From Manihot esculenta (Eukaryota; Streptophyta; Magnoliopsida; Malpighiales; Euphorbiaceae), in contig NC_035164.2 in the NCBI RefSeq assembly GCF_001659605.2, forward strand, positions 10,378,994 through 10,442,993: a stretch of 64,000 nucleotides of DNA, read 5' to 3'. The position numbers and the translations under genes are program-made. Positions 1 to 11,261 of this stretch are shown here, piece by piece. The notes under the pieces are model-generated. The model saw only the letters and a list, made by a program, of their open reading frames with translations. It was not told the DNA's origin and did not search any database. Every line of letters starts with the position of its first letter. Position 1 is the first letter of the stretch.

Positions 1-151
1 ATGTAAAAGCTCATTTAATTTCTTACTTAAAAACATAAAATTCATGAAAACATTTCATAAAATCATAGTTTTACCCTTCTAGAGGTTTCCGACATCCGAG
101 GTCCCACCTGACGGTAGAGATTCCGATACCGGAGTCTAGCCGGGTATTACA
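1..151 (-). repeat. 3' LTR of element 1 (first 151 bp, cut by window edge)
   Basis: Read on the minus strand it begins TGTAATACCCGG at 151 and runs off the left edge. It is the same sequence as 7601-7751, with one mismatch. It directly follows the polypurine tract. Confidence 0.95.
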
Positions 152-153
152 TT

Positions 154-165
154 CTCCCCCCTTTA
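154..165 (-). other. Polypurine tract of element 1
   Basis: On the minus strand an A/G run (AAAGGGGGGAGA) sits three bases before the TG of the 3' LTR. This is the expected plus-strand primer site for reverse transcription. Confidence 0.85.
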
Positions 166-282
166 AGAACATTCGTCCCCGAATGTTCCTCAACTAACAT
201 ACAAAGCATGGCATCAATCATAACATACAACATAGCATACAATATATCATACATGCAACACATAGAACAACTAACACTCACC

Positions 283-3200
283 TCAAAACAGATGGGGGTA
301 TTGCTGGAGCATGGACTCCCGTGTCTCCCAGGTGCATTCTTCAATATTGTGGTGGTTCCAAAGGACTTTCACCATCGGGATTTCCTTGTTCCTCAGCTTT
401 CTGATCTGAGTGTCAAGGATCCGCACTGGCTGCTCTACATAGGTGAGATCCTCTTGGATCTCTACATCAGGCTCACTAAGAACCTTTCCAGGATCCGACA
501 CGTATTTCCGTAATAGAGAAACATGGAAAACCGGATGGATTCTCTCCATCGAAGCAGGCAAGTCTAGCTTGTACGACACATTACCGATCCTCTGAAGCAC
601 CTCAAAAGGACCGATGTACCGTGGAGCTAACTTACCCTTCTTCCCGAATCGAACCACTCCTTTCATAGGAGACACCTTGAGCAAAACCAAATCCCCCTCC
701 TGAAACTCTAGCTGTCTTCTGCGGATATCTGCATAACTCTTCTGCCGACTAGCAGCAGTCTTGATCCTCTCTCTGATTATGGGTACCACCCTGCTGGTAA
801 GCTCTACTAACTCCGGACCCGCAAGAGTCCTCTCTCCTACTTCCTCCCAGCAGATAGGTGATCTGCACTTCCTCCCATACAAAGCTTCATATGGAGCCAT
901 CCCTATGCTAGCATGATAGCTGTTATTGTAGGCAAACTCCACCAAAGGTAGATGCTGCCTCCAAGAACTGCCAAAATCTAGCACACACATTCTGAGCATA
1001 TCCTCTATTGTCTGGATGGTCCTCTCTGACTGTCCGTCTGTCTGTGGGTGGAAGGCAGTACTGAAGTCTAATCTGGTACCCATAGCGTTCTGCAGACTCC
1101 GCCAAAACCTGGAGGTGAACTGGGGCCCTCTATCTGACACTATAGATACCGGAACTCCATGCAGTCTGACAATCTCATCTACGTACACCTGCGCCAACTT
1201 GTCCACAGAGTAACCACTCCTGACAGGGATGAAGTGAGCAGATTTGGTGAGTCTGTCCACAATCACCCATATGGAGTCCAATCTGTTGGACGTCGCCGGT
1301 AACCCCACTACGAAATCCATAGCTATATTCTCCCATTTCCACTCTGGAATCGGTAGTGGATTCAACATTCCAGCCGGCTTCTGATGCTCTAGTTTCACCC
1401 TCTGACACACATCGCAGGCTGACACGAACAGTGCCACGTCCTTCTTCATAGCTGGCCACCAATATACTCTCTTCAGATCCTGATACATCTTGGTGGCTCC
1501 AGGGTGAACACTATACCTGGTATTATGGGCTTCCCCCATAATATCTCCCTTCAGACCAATGTCATCTGGCACACATAATCTGTTCCCGTAGCGGAGGATC
1601 CCCTTATCATCAAACCTGAACTCATTACTCTGGCCTGACTGAACCGTTCTGGCTATCCTGACCAACTCTGGGTCCTCATGCTGTTTCTGAGCTACCTGCT
1701 CCAGAAACACGGGTGCCACTCTCATCTGAGCCACTAAGGCACCTGTGCCAGACAACTCCAACTGTAATCCCTCACTCATAAGTCTGTGGAACTCCTTCAC
1801 CACCGGCCTCCTCTCTGCTGAAATGTGGGATAGACTGCCGAGTGATTTCCGGCTTAAGGCGTCTGCCACAACATTCGCCTTACCCGGATGGTACTGAATC
1901 TTGCAATCATAGTCACTCAACAGCTCTACCCATCTCCTCTGCCTCATGTTCAGTTCTCTCTGACTCAGGATGTACTGCAGGCTCTTATGATCTGTGAAGA
2001 TCTCACACTTTACCCCATAAAGGTAATGCCTCCACATCTTGAGTGCAAAGATCACTGCTGCCATCTCTAGGTCATGTGTGGGGTAATTCAGCTCATGCTT
2101 CTTCAGCTGTCTAGAAGCATAAGCGATCACCCTCTCATTTTGCATTAGCACACAACCCAGTCCCACACGGGACGCATCACAAAATACTGAGAAGTCACCA
2201 TCACTTTTTGGCAGAGCTAACACCGGTGCTGAAGTCAACCTCCTCTTAAGCTCCTCAAAGCTTTCCTCACACTGATCGGTCCATAAGAACTTCTGATTCT
2301 TCTTTGTCAATTTGGTCATAGGAGCAGCAATCTTTGAGAAGTCCTGAACGAACCTCCTGTAGTAACCTGCTAAACCCAGAAAACTCTTGATCTCGGTCAC
2401 TGTGGTGGGTCTAGGCCAGTTAGCTACAGCCTCTACCTTCTTGGGGTCTACTTCAATACCCTGTTCTGACACAATGTGCCCCAAGAATGATATGCTCCTA
2501 AGCCAAAACTCACACTTGGAGAACTTGGCATACAAGCCATGCTCTCTCAAGGTCTGCAAAACTGTCCTCAGGTGATGGGCATGCTCCTCTGCATTTCTGG
2601 AATACACTAAGATATCATCTATGAAGACAATCACGAAGTGATCCAGATACTGACTGAATACTCTGTTCATGAGGTCCATGAATGCTGCAGGGGCGTTGGT
2701 CAGCCCAAACGGCATCACAAGGAACTCATAGTGCCCATACCTGGTCCTGAAAGCTGTCTTCGGTACATCTTCATTCCTTATCCTCAACTGATGGTACCCT
2801 GAACTCAGATCTATTTTGGAGAAACAACCTGCTCCTGCTAGCTGGTCGAATAGATCGTCGATCCTCGGCAAAGGGTACTTGTTCTTGGTAGTGACCTTGT
2901 TCAACTGTCTGTAGTCGATACAAAGTCTGAGGGATCCATCCTTCTTCCTCACAAACAAAACCGGAGCACCCCAAGGTGAAGTACTCGGTCGGATGAAACC
3001 CTTATCTACCAGCTCTTGCAACTGTTCCTTCAGTTCTTTCAATTCAGCTGGTGCCATCCTGTAGGGAGGGATAGAGATCGGTCTGGTACCAGGCATTAAC
3101 TCAATCTCGAACTCTATCTCCCTAGCAGGTGGTAACCCTGGCAGTTCGTCTGGGAAAACATCTAAGAACTCACTCACCACAGGCACTGAGGCGGGCTCTC

Positions 3201-4695
3201 TGACATGACTATCTAACTCCCTCACATGAGCTAGAAACCCCTGACATCCCCTCCTAAGCAACCTACAAGCCTGAAGAGCTGAGATCAGACCTCTAGGTGT
3301 ACCCCTCTTGTCTCCTCTGAAGACGACCTCTGACCCATCCTGATCTCTGAATCTGACTACCTTGTCTCTACAGTCCAAGGTAGCACCATGGGTCGATAAC
3401 CAATCCATCCCTAGAATGACGTCAAAATCTGTCAAGTCTAGAACCACGAGGTCGGCGGAAAGGCATCTTCCCTCTATGAAAACTGGACTACATTGGCAGA
3501 CTGCCTCTGCCACTGACGGGTCACACTTGGGTCCACTGACCCATAGGGGACACTCTAACCCAGAGACCATCAATCCTACCCTCTCCACGACTCTCGGAGC
3601 AACAAAAGAATGAGATGCACCCGGGTCCATTAAGGCATACACATCAGAACAACCAATGATGAGATTACCTGCCACCACGGTGTTGGATGTATTGGCCTCC
3701 TGCTGAGTCATAGTGAAGATCTGTGCCGGAGCTGATGGACCTTCACCTCTGAATCCTGCTGAAGAAGAGGCTGACCCTCTCCCTCTGCCTCTGCCACTGG
3801 CCTGTGTTGCGGCTGGAGCTACTGGCTGCACCACACTGCCGGAGGCTGTCTGCTGAGACGGTGCGGCAAAGGCTGCCCTAGGACAATCTCGAGCCAAATG
3901 ACCCGCCTGTCCGCATCTGAAACATGTGTTTGTCCCTGCCAGACATACTCCCTTGTGTGGTCTCCCACATCTCATACATGCTGTAACCTCTGCGCCAGAG
4001 CTTGAGCCACTGCCTAAACCCAGACCTGACTTGATCTTGTTCCAGAACTTATTCTTCTTAGATTTTCTGTGGCCTCTGTCCCACTTCTTACTGCCTGCAA
4101 CTGCTGCACTCAGAGAAGAAGAGTCTAACCTTTCCCCACCTGGGGTCTTGGAACCAGATGACCGTGCCACTGACTGTTTTACCTTCCCCTCAACGATGGC
4201 ACAAGCCTCCATTCTCCTAGCCATATCCACTATGGCATGGAAACTCTCCCTCTCTGCTGACTGTATCAAAGAGGAATACCTGGAGTGCAGCCTCATAATA
4301 TATCTACTTGACTTCTTTTGATCTGTGTCCAAATTTTGCCCAGCATATGGCAACAACTCCAGGAACCTGTCTGTGTACTCCTCCACACTCATCTGATCAG
4401 TCTGCCTCAACTGTTCGAATTCTATTATCTTCTGCTCTCTAGAGCTCTCAGGGAAAGCCCATCCTGCAAACTCATTTGCGAACTCCTCCCAGGACATACT
4501 GTCCGCTCTCGGGTTCACATAGTTCTTAAACCAACCACGTGCCTTCTTGCACTCCAGTGTGAACCCAGCCATCTGAATGGCTCTACTGTCATCAGCCCCT
4601 ATCTCATCTGTAATAGTCTTGACCCTGTTCAGATACTCAAATGGGTCATCACCTGTTCTGTACTGAGGAGCACCCAACTTCATGTAATCGGTCAT
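283..4695 (-). CDS. Gag-Pol polyprotein of element 1 (main open segment, 1470 codons)
   Basis: Polyprotein for particle formation, reverse transcription and integration. Counting from the methionine at 4695: Gag core about 1-190; two zinc knuckles, a short one (C240, C243, H247, C251) and a classical CCHC (C258, C261, H266, C271); aspartic protease with D357-P-G; reverse transcriptase about 505-780 with FIDD at 691-694; RNase H with D840, E877, D902, D945; integrase with an HHCC zinc region (H1057, H1064, C1094, C1097) and catalytic D1127, D1188, E1224 (D-35-E); then a chromodomain-like C-terminus about 1418-1465. All catalytic residues are present and no frameshift is visible. The true start is further upstream at 5268. 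A TGA at 4711-4713, in the same frame, separates the two parts, so this segment lacks the first part of Gag unless it is initiated internally or read through. Confidence 0.92.
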   Translation of the reverse strand: MTDYMKLGAPQYRTGDDPFEYLNRVKTITDEIGADDSRAIQMAGFTLECKKARGWFKNYVNPRADSMSWEEFANEFAGWAFPESSREQKIIEFEQLRQTDQMSVEEYTDRFLELLPYAGQNLDTDQKKSSRYIMRLHSRYSSLIQSAERESFHAIVDMARRMEACAIVEGKVKQSVARSSGSKTPGGERLDSSSLSAAVAGSKKWDRGHRKSKKNKFWNKIKSGLGLGSGSSSGAEVTACMRCGRPHKGVCLAGTNTCFRCGQAGHLARDCPRAAFAAPSQQTASGSVVQPVAPAATQASGRGRGRGSASSSAGFRGEGPSAPAQIFTMTQQEANTSNTVVAGNLIIGCSDVYALMDPGASHSFVAPRVVERVGLMVSGLECPLWVSGPKCDPSVAEAVCQCSPVFIEGRCLSADLVVLDLTDFDVILGMDWLSTHGATLDCRDKVVRFRDQDGSEVVFRGDKRGTPRGLISALQACRLLRRGCQGFLAHVRELDSHVREPASVPVVSEFLDVFPDELPGLPPAREIEFEIELMPGTRPISIPPYRMAPAELKELKEQLQELVDKGFIRPSTSPWGAPVLFVRKKDGSLRLCIDYRQLNKVTTKNKYPLPRIDDLFDQLAGAGCFSKIDLSSGYHQLRIRNEDVPKTAFRTRYGHYEFLVMPFGLTNAPAAFMDLMNRVFSQYLDHFVIVFIDDILVYSRNAEEHAHHLRTVLQTLREHGLYAKFSKCEFWLRSISFLGHIVSEQGIEVDPKKVEAVANWPRPTTVTEIKSFLGLAGYYRRFVQDFSKIAAPMTKLTKKNQKFLWTDQCEESFEELKRRLTSAPVLALPKSDGDFSVFCDASRVGLGCVLMQNERVIAYASRQLKKHELNYPTHDLEMAAVIFALKMWRHYLYGVKCEIFTDHKSLQYILSQRELNMRQRRWVELLSDYDCKIQYHPGKANVVADALSRKSLGSLSHISAERRPVVKEFHRLMSEGLQLELSGTGALVAQMRVAPVFLEQVAQKQHEDPELVRIARTVQSGQSNEFRFDDKGILRYGNRLCVPDDIGLKGDIMGEAHNTRYSVHPGATKMYQDLKRVYWWPAMKKDVALFVSACDVCQRVKLEHQKPAGMLNPLPIPEWKWENIAMDFVVGLPATSNRLDSIWVIVDRLTKSAHFIPVRSGYSVDKLAQVYVDEIVRLHGVPVSIVSDRGPQFTSRFWRSLQNAMGTRLDFSTAFHPQTDGQSERTIQTIEDMLRMCVLDFGSSWRQHLPLVEFAYNNSYHASIGMAPYEALYGRKCRSPICWEEVGERTLAGPELVELTSRVVPIIRERIKTAASRQKSYADIRRRQLEFQEGDLVLLKVSPMKGVVRFGKKGKLAPRYIGPFEVLQRIGNVSYKLDLPASMERIHPVFHVSLLRKYVSDPGKVLSEPDVEIQEDLTYVEQPVRILDTQIRKLRNKEIPMVKVLWNHHNIEECTWETRESMLQQYPHLF

Positions 4696-4710
4696 CTTGA
4701 CCTTGCTCCC

Positions 4711-5268
4711 TCAAGATGAGGTAGGTTTGGGTACTTGTGTTTCCGGGACAGTAGGTACTGGTGGTGGTGGAGGTGCAACATCCCCTGGGGTAGGGTTTGC
4801 TGTACTGGTATAGGGAGGTGGAGGTGGGTACATGGGGTACTGAGAGTATGGTGGGTAGTAAGGTGGGTATGGCATATGTGGAGGATAAGGGCTAAAACTG
4901 GGGTTATCCGATGTACCTCCCATCGAATACCCTGGATGGTGTGAATAGGGTGGATAGTGATGTGGCTGGACATAACTCGAGGCCTGAGTGCCTCCTTCTG
5001 ATTCTCCCATGCCCTCCTCCGGCATGTTCACACCGAGACTGCCATCCCTCCTCTGATCTACTTCCATATCCTCAGACATTCCTCCCTGCACCGTTCCCCT
5101 TACTGATCTGCTTCTACCTAGATCCAAAGACCTTCTAGGGTCTCTAGCTACTCTGTCTCTGTTGGACCTACTGGACATTGCCCTAGGCAAAGCTGAAGGA
5201 CGGGCATCAGCGCCCTCGTCCTGAGGTGGCACTCCAGTCAATCGTGCAGATCGACGAGTTCCTCTCAT
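4711..5268 (-). pseudogene. Gag N-terminal segment of element 1, ended by an in-frame TGA
   Basis: Starts at the ATG at 5268 (MRGTRRSARLTG), conserved in the two plus-strand copies at 33028 and 61157. It has a basic, Arg/Ser-rich first 70 residues, an acidic stretch, then a Pro/Tyr-rich low-complexity region (PPYY and PPPY motifs), and ends PKPTSS-stop. The TGA at 4711-4713 replaces a GGG present in element 3, so it is a mutation and not a normal Gag/Pol boundary. The boundary would lie after the zinc knuckles, much further on. The segment is in the same frame as 283-4695. Confidence 0.85.
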
Positions 5269-5538
5269 TCTATCTTCTGAAAAACAGCACATAGCATAAA
5301 CAATCATTAGCATCATATGGTTCATGGAGAAACACATGAACCCTCATCACATACATAGCATCATATCATAGCATTTATGCTCATGCATATCATCATGGCA
5401 TATCATAACATCATATAGACAGGACTCTACATCCTATCCTAGTGGACATGATTTTCCTAGTGTGCTTGACCTTCTAGAACATCTATGAGCCCGACACTCT
5501 AGGTCCGACCATATGAACCTAGGGCTCTGATACCACTC
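5269..5538 (-). other. Untranslated leader of element 1 with primer binding site
   Basis: About 270 bp between the 5' LTR and the gag ATG, homologous to 32758-33027 and 60886-61156. On the minus strand the LTR ends GTTACA and is followed, after GAG, by TGGTATCAGAGC (5524-5535). This is complementary to the 3' end of plant initiator Met-tRNA and is the site where minus-strand DNA synthesis starts. Confidence 0.9.
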
Positions 5539-6190
5539 TGTAACGACCCGGAAATCCGACCCGTTACCGGCGCTAGGATCCAGATCGGCTTAAGGCCGCC
5601 GGGACCCGTAGCAAGCCTACATACCTCCTGTAAACCTGTGGAATCCCATACATAACAACATATACATGATCTGTAAAAATTTTTCTTTTCTCTTATCCAA
5701 GCAAAACCTGTGCATGCACAAAATCATACATAAACCCCACACTGGAGTCCTCATCAAATACTCCAATGGGGTATCATCATCATACATATCAGCTTGGATA
5801 ATCATGGTCATTAACATCATTACTCATTAAACACTCTGTACATAATGGGGATTCACACACCTCTAGGTCAAGCACTACTATAATCCTCAATACATCATCA
5901 ATCATTCATTACATTACATTACATGGTCATAAATACTGGTTACATCATGTTCATGTCCACTACTATCTATTACAACATACACGACTTAACTTCACTCTAG
6001 CCGACTTCCCGATCTATCCTGTACCTGCAACTCTGGGGATAAAGGGAGTGGGGTGAGCTACTAGAGCCCAGTGAGCAGAATAATAAAACATCAATTTAAA
6101 TCATGCTTTCATGTATGCGCCATAACACAAACATTTCATAACAAGGATGAACTTGTCACCATTTAGCCCCTATCTTTCTTACTTATACAT

Positions 6191-6300
6191 GCCGGGGGCG
6201 TAGAGCCGTAGCAGGCACACCCGGACTTCCATAATCAGTCATAGTGCCAGGGGCGTAGAGCCGTAGCAGGCACACCTGGACTCACATAGGCTATCATGAC
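6191..6300. repeat. 55-bp subrepeat inside the LTR (two units)
   Basis: Two units starting GCCRGGGGCGTAGAGCCGTA at 6191 and 6246. The other LTR copies hold the same minisatellite in two or three units (32030-32135, 47060-47220, 60100-60255), so its unit number varies within the family. Confidence 0.75.
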
Positions 6301-6669
6301 ATAAAAGGGCTAATGGATCATTCAACATTCATCCACATCAACAACAAAGTATGCAATGCAACATATTCGTGAATTCTAATGCAATCAACCTGATATATCT
6401 CATGGCATTCATGATGCGTGAATCATGCTAAAACATTTCATTAAGTTGCTTTAAAACTTAAAGTTCATTCCACTCACCTCTGGCTAGCTCTGAAGAGACT
6501 CTGAAGCAGCTGACTCACTGTTGGGGGTCTCGGTTCCTCGGGTCCGAACCTACACAGGTGGACTCAAATGAGGGACCAAACATACCTGAATATGACTCTA
6601 AAATACTCCCCAAAAACCCCCTAAAACATCCTGAAAACATCACATGAAAACACGCAAGAAGTGGCTGAA

Positions 6670-6890
6670 CAGGGCACTTTCGGCGGCAGGTTCGGCGGCC
6701 GAAAGTCCCTCTGCAGCCGAAGGTCATGCAGGTTCGGCGGCACTTTCGGCGGCCGAACCTCCCAGACAGAGACGAAACTTGAGTTTCGGGGGCAGGCTTC
6801 GGCAGCCGAAACTGCCTCCACAAGGGGGTTCGGCGGCCGAAAGTTACTTCGGCGGCCGAACCTGAGTTTCTGCCGAAGGGCAGAAACTCG
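6670..6890. repeat. CpG-rich palindrome cluster downstream of the promoter (element 1)
   Basis: Seven or more copies of the TTCGGCGGC / GCCGAA motif, equivalent to clusters at 31395-31640, 46435-46690 and 59455-59710. By position it would be in the transcribed R/U5 part of the LTR. Confidence 0.8.
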
Positions 6891-7388
6891 GCTTCCTTGT
6901 GTCCACAGCCTCCAAAACACCTCAAAACATGCATAACTTGTTTCTACACATGCATACACATCATACATCACACCTAGGGGTCTCAAACTATAATATACCC
7001 CAACTACAACACTTCAAACCACACATTTCCAACATACATTGTTCAAATCGCAACATAAACTCATAAACCTAACAACAAGCCTAAACATGCATTCTACCCC
7101 ATCAACTTGCATAAAACTTTCATAAAACATAAAAGAAGTATAGATCGAAGCTTACCTCTTGAAGATCGAGAGGAAGAACGACCCTAGCTCGGAAAATGGA
7201 GGGATTTAGCTCCAAGACTTCCAAGCTCCAAAACTTGTTTCAAAAGCTTAAATCTTCAAAACCAAGGGAAAACAAGTGAAAATCTTGAAAGATTTAGAGG
7301 AAGAACATCAAAAATGGGTGAGGGGCGGCGGAAAGCTCACCTTGGCCGAAAATGGGGAAAAACTCGCCCGTTTTCGGCTAAGGGACCC

Positions 7389-7395
7389 TTTTATA
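7389..7395 (-). promoter_or_regulatory. TATA box of the element 1 5' LTR
   Basis: TATAAAA on the minus strand, in a block (GGCCAGCCAC before it, GGGTCCC after it) conserved in the other LTR copies. The conserved position downstream of the first palindrome cluster makes it the likely start region for the genomic RNA. Confidence 0.65.
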
Positions 7396-7399
7396 GTGG

Positions 7400-7590
7400 C
7401 TGGCCAGACCACGTTCGGGGGCCGAAAGTGCCTCCGCATGCATGCAAGGTTCGGCGGCCGAACATGAGGTTCGGCGGCCGAACCTGGACTTCCCTCACTC
7501 ATGCTTTCGGGGGCCTAACGTGCCTCCAAAACACATGCATGTTCGGCGGCCGAACTTGACTTTCGGCGGCCGAACCTGGGTTTTCCTCCA
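7400..7590. repeat. CpG-rich palindrome cluster upstream of the LTR promoter (element 1)
   Basis: Several copies of TTCGGCGGCCGAAC or close variants. Each is an inverted repeat of AGGTTCGGC and GCCGAACCT around a single base. The cluster lies just upstream of the TATA box in the direction of transcription and is very GC-rich compared with its surroundings. Confidence 0.8.
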
Positions 7591-7757
7591 AAGACTTTTC
7601 ATGTAAAAGCTCATTTAATTTCTTACTTAAAAACATAAAATTCATGAAAACATTTCATAAAATCATAGTTTTACCCTTCTAGAGGTTTCTGACATCCGAG
7701 GTCCCACCTGACGGTAGAGATTCCGATACCGGAGTCTAGCCGGGTATTACATGAGTG

Positions 7758-8126
7758 TGTAAGAATGCACACCTTGAACTTCATATATGTTCTATTTTTA
7801 TACTATAATAAGATAAGGTTAGTTAGTGACTTTTCTGAAAATTCGACTAGTATCAGCTAGTAGATAAGAGATCCCGTGATTGTAGGTGTAATGGGAATCT
7901 GCTGTATAACATTCTTTATTTGTAACTAGATGTCACGGGAGCCTCGTTCATACACATAGGGTGAGTCTTCTATTGTTCTAAGCATTGATCATCCGGTTGA
8001 CTGGGTCTTCTATTTTGTAGGTGAGACCTGAGTAACCAAGTGTCATAGTCTATTATGATTCTGCCACATGGTCCCATTATATGGTAACAACGCATGATAC
8101 TCTTGGGCGATCATTGTGCCATTTCA
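7758..8126 (-). repeat. LTR of the Tat-type array, copy 1
   Basis: Homologous to 11262-11602 and 14832-15185. On the minus strand it begins TG(A)AATGGCACAATGA at 8126 after the purine-rich AGGGGACTTT (8127-8136), and ends TTACA near 7758. Element 1 inserted within a few bases of the left edge. Confidence 0.75.
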
Positions 8127-8479
8127 AAAGTCCCCTATCAGTCTTTGATTCTTCATATTCGATTCTTACTGCTATTTTCCACTATTTGAATACGTGATAT
8201 AGCCGAATTAGCTCCCCATACTCACGTTTCTTCAACTGCTCTAGTGTTAAATGGTGTTGCATCGCTTTTCAAGTCGCATTAAAACCAATCATCATATTAG
8301 TAGTATAAAATCTTTCACCTCCTGTCTTTAATGTTCTTTACTAAGTACAAGAATCGGTACTTAACCCACTAGCTTAGTAATTAGTAGGACCATCACCCGA
8401 ATCTTTGCCTGGAGAGAAAACGCCTTGTGGCTTAATAAATTGGATTTAACACTCGAATCTTTATTAGTCAGTTAAATTC

Positions 8480-9290
8480 CTTCAATTTTTTTTAATGGGA
8501 CTAACACCCAGAAAATTGCCTAGTGGTTATCCGCTCTGCGGCTTATGCATAAATGCGCTTTTAAAAATTTTTATTAATGGGGCTAACACCTGGACATTTT
8601 GCCTAGACGTTACTTGCCTTATGGTGCTTTTTGAAAAAAATTACCTTTTAATTATTGTCTTTTAGGACTAACACCTGAAGACTCATTTGGCGATTATCCG
8701 CCTTGTGGCTTGCCTAGCAGTGACCCGCCTTGTGGTGCTTTTTGATAAAAATTATCTTTTAATTATTTTATTTTAGTACTAACACCTGAAGACTCGCCTA
8801 GCGGTTATCCACCTTGTGGCTCGCCTGATGGTAACTCGCATTGTGGTGCTTTTTAGCAAAAATGCCTTATAATTATTATCTTTTAGGACTAACACCCGAA
8901 GACTCGCCTGGAGGTTACTCGCGTTGTGGCTTTTCTGGCAGTAACTAGCCTTATGGCGCTTTTTGGCAAAAATTGCCCTTTAATTATTGTCTTTTGGGAC
9001 TAACACTATCCGTCTTGTGGTTGGTTTGGCGGTGACCTGCCTTGTGGCGCTTTTTAGAGAAAAAATTACCTTTAAATTATTATTTTTTGGGACTAATACC
9101 CTAAGACTCGCCTGGCAGTTACCCGCCTTGTGGCTCGCCTAGCGGTAGCATGTCTTGTGCCGCTTTTTGACAAAAATTTCCTTTTAATTATTGGGACTAA
9201 CACTCGAAGACTCGCCTAGTGGTTACCTGCATTGTGGCTTGTCTTGTGGTGACTTCCCTTGTGGTGCTCTTTGGCCTAACATTTTTGTTA
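8480..9290. repeat. Tandem repeat array of about 111-bp units (copy 1)
   Basis: Units start with GGACTAACACC(C/T)GAAGACTC and contain a CGCCTTGTGGC motif twice and TTTTAATTATTGTCTTTT. Unit starts are visible near 8666, 8777, 8886, 8998, 9090 and 9195; some units are shortened. The array lies between the integrase remnant and the left LTR. Confidence 0.85.
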
Positions 9291-9299
9291 ATCATCGTC

Positions 9300-9560
9300 T
9301 AGTCATTCTGATTTAAACACCAAAAGATTGGTAAAATATATCAATCATTGTTGATAACATTTTCATGATTTAAAAAGATTCCAGGAATAGATTAAATGAC
9401 TCGGTCATCTAACTTGACCAACTTATAAGTACCAGGACGAGTAACTTCGAAGACCTTTAATGGTCCCTTCCAGTTCTAGCTCAACTTACTAGGCCTGACA
9501 TGCCCTCTTGTTACCTTAGTCTGTTGACTAGATCTTTTATATAAAGCCTCAAAGTTTGAC
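9300..9560 (-). pseudogene. Integrase C-terminal relic (copy 1)
   Basis: On the minus strand a decayed reading resembles the end of Tat-type integrase (N-W-x-G-P-(F/Y)-K-V ... T-Y-K-L motif). The better preserved counterpart is at 12852-13043. Stops and frame shifts are present, and the upstream catalytic core is absent. Confidence 0.6.
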
Positions 9561-9639
9561 TCGGGAAGTTAATATCTGTGAAATTTTATTTTCATAGGTG
9601 AACAATCTTGATCAGTGCTTATTCCCTAATTGTCACTTG

Positions 9640-9870
9640 GTCCTCCAACAATTATGTGAATAACCCCTACGGATTCGTTTTCCTCAGAATTGACTGGTGC
9701 TCTTACTTCATATTCTGACCTCCTTTCTTCCTTGTCTTTACTAGCAAACCTCCTCAGAATTCCATCCTTGATGAGTATTTCAATCTCGTCTTTTAGTTGC
9801 TTGCATTCTTCTGTAGTGTGTCCACGATCTTCATGGAATCAATAATATTTTGTTTTGTCTCGCCTACTTG
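9640..9870 (-). pseudogene. Relic of the Gag zinc-knuckle region (copy 1)
   Basis: The minus-strand reading gives FHEDRGHTTEECKQLKDEIE and then SEYEVRAP...GVIHIIVGGPS. This is the pattern F-H-x-D-x-G-H-x-T-E-E-C-x-Q-L-K-D-E-I-E typical of the end of Gag in Tat-lineage elements. It is broken by a stop near its start. Confidence 0.7.
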
Positions 9871-10127
9871 CCTTATCAAAGTTGAGCTTAGCAGTCCATC
9901 TAACCTCCTTATTATTTTTCCTAATCCACTTGAGAATAAGTGTCCGTGAGTCCTTTAAGGGTGTATAGTTCCTATACTTACTTCGGTCATCTTTCCCACA
10001 TGACATGGAATAGCTCTTTCGATCCCCTTCATAGCCTCACCTCTCTATTTTCTGGTTCAAGTTCTTATCCTCTCAGTGCCTGGACTTCATCGTCCATTCG
10101 ACTGTGTTTCTGAGCCTTATCCATCAG

Positions 10128-10706
10128 CTACTGATAGGTGGCTACTAGATTCTTGATTAATGAATCCATGAACTTTATATTATGAGTCCCCTTCTTCAGT
10201 GCCTGACATGCTATTTTATGATTTAATTCTTTAATCTGTATCGCTTCAACATTGAAATGTGAGATAAAACTCCTTAAAGGCTCGCCCTTTCCTTTTTGGA
10301 TTTTCCACAAGCCTAAGGAGAGTTTTTTAGGAGGTATATAAGTAATGAATTTAGACTTAAAAAGTATAGCAAGTTGAGTAAAGCTACTAATAAAACCTGC
10401 ACTCAGATGTTGGTACCATTTCTAGGCCAAACCTGTGAAGGTGGATGGGAAGACTCGACATAACACAAAATTGTTGATATCCTGGAGCTGCATTGTAGTC
10501 CGAAAGATAGCCAGATGGCTCTTGGAGTTTATCACCCCATCGTACTTGTTCAAACTGCGCAGCTTGAACTTAATGGGAAAGGTCTCTGCGAGGATTTCCT
10601 TTGACAGGTGAAATGCATCTTCGAAGCCATAATCTTCCTCTTGTTCCTTTTGGTACTTTTGTATGGCACAAACCAACTTTTGGGGCCTCATCCGATGATT
10701 CCTCAT
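10128..10706 (-). pseudogene. Gag core relic (Retrotrans_gag domain, copy 1)
   Basis: Two minus-strand open pieces. The one at 10422-10706 holds EILAETFPIKFKLRSLNKYDG and SHLAIFRTTMQLQ. The one at 10128-10310 holds GEPLRSFISHFNVEA and SLIKNLVATYQ. In order these match the conserved Gag core of plant Tat elements. A frame break lies between them (about 10311-10421). It cannot produce an intact protein. Confidence 0.75.
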
Positions 10707-10813
10707 CCTCCACTTTTGCTTTAACTTTGGACTATCCGAGTCTTTGGAGTTTCGAAGGATGCTTCCTCCCTTATTCTAGGAGCCATGAATGAGGCCTCCT
10801 CCCGAGCCTTATA

Positions 10814-10990
10814 CTACTCGAGAGTTGCCTGCAGGTTCTTAATGTATTGCATCATCTGCTCATTGTTCAAATTGTTGAGGTTTTTCTCGTTGAACATAGG
10901 ATGAATGTTTTGTCCACTACTAGGGGTGGAGGAGACAATGGCTCCCTTGTTAGCAACAGACTTTGTAATAGCTCGTGAGTTTTTAGCCAT
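10814..10990 (-). pseudogene. Gag N-terminus relic (copy 1)
   Basis: The likely start is the ATG at 10990 (MAKNSRAITKSVANKG). The reading continues through NNLNNEQMMQYIKNLQATLE to a TAG at 10814-10816. It precedes the Gag core in the element's orientation. In copy 2 the same start (near 14560) is followed at once by stop codons. Confidence 0.6.
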
Positions 10991-11261
10991 CATAAGAATG
11001 AGAGATGAAATAAGGATTCTAAGAGAAGAGCTGAATGGAAGGGCTAGGCCAGATTTATTCCAAATCAACAAGAAAACTCAATGGGGATTCCGACAGTGGA
11101 ACCAAATGATGTGGCCAAAAAAGGAGCTAAAAATTATCTGTCACTCTATAAAAAAGAGAAGGTGAGGTGCTTGGCACCTATGGGTAGCCACTCCAATGCT
11201 CAATTTAGTAAGTTATCAAAGAGGGCGAGTGTAAGTAGATTATTTGAGCTTAAGAAGAGTG

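Larger units (their letters stand above)
1..7751 (-). mobile_element. Element 1: Tekay-type Ty3/gypsy chromovirus, nearly complete
   Basis: Minus-strand LTR retrotransposon with its 5' LTR on the right (5539-7751), primer site, gag-pol, polypurine tract and the first 151 bp of the 3' LTR at the left edge. The 151 bp of 3' LTR match 7601-7751 with a single difference (C at 90, T at 7690), so the insertion is probably recent. Long LTRs, a Met-initiator primer site, the order protease-RT-RNase H-integrase and a C-terminal chromodomain-like segment fit the Tekay/Del chromoviruses. It is inserted in a Tat-type element: the sequence right of 7751 resumes near the LTR edge of that element. The left target duplication is outside the window. 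The expected right one is TGAGT at 7752-7756. Confidence 0.93.
5539..7751 (-). repeat. 5' LTR of element 1 (2213 bp)
   Basis: Bounded by TG...CA on the minus strand (TGTAATACCCGG at 7751, CGGGTCGTTACA ending at 5539). Homologous over its length to 30511-32757, 45660-47839 and 58582-60885. It contains a TATA box, two CpG-rich palindrome clusters and a 55-bp subrepeat. Open frames seen inside it come from the CpG-rich clusters and are not coding. Confidence 0.93.

Noticed and set aside
4711..4713. Programmed stop readthrough between Gag and Pol
   Set aside because: The TGA lies inside gag, before the core domain, and is absent from the two other copies; it is a mutation.
3362..4719. Plus-strand ORFs opposite element 1 gag-pol, and equivalent antisense frames in elements 2 and 3
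   Set aside because: Shadows of the coding strand; they recur at the same places only because the sense protein is conserved.
8480..9290. CRISPR-like array
   Set aside because: Units are head-to-tail repeats of about 111 bp without unique spacers, in a plant retroelement.
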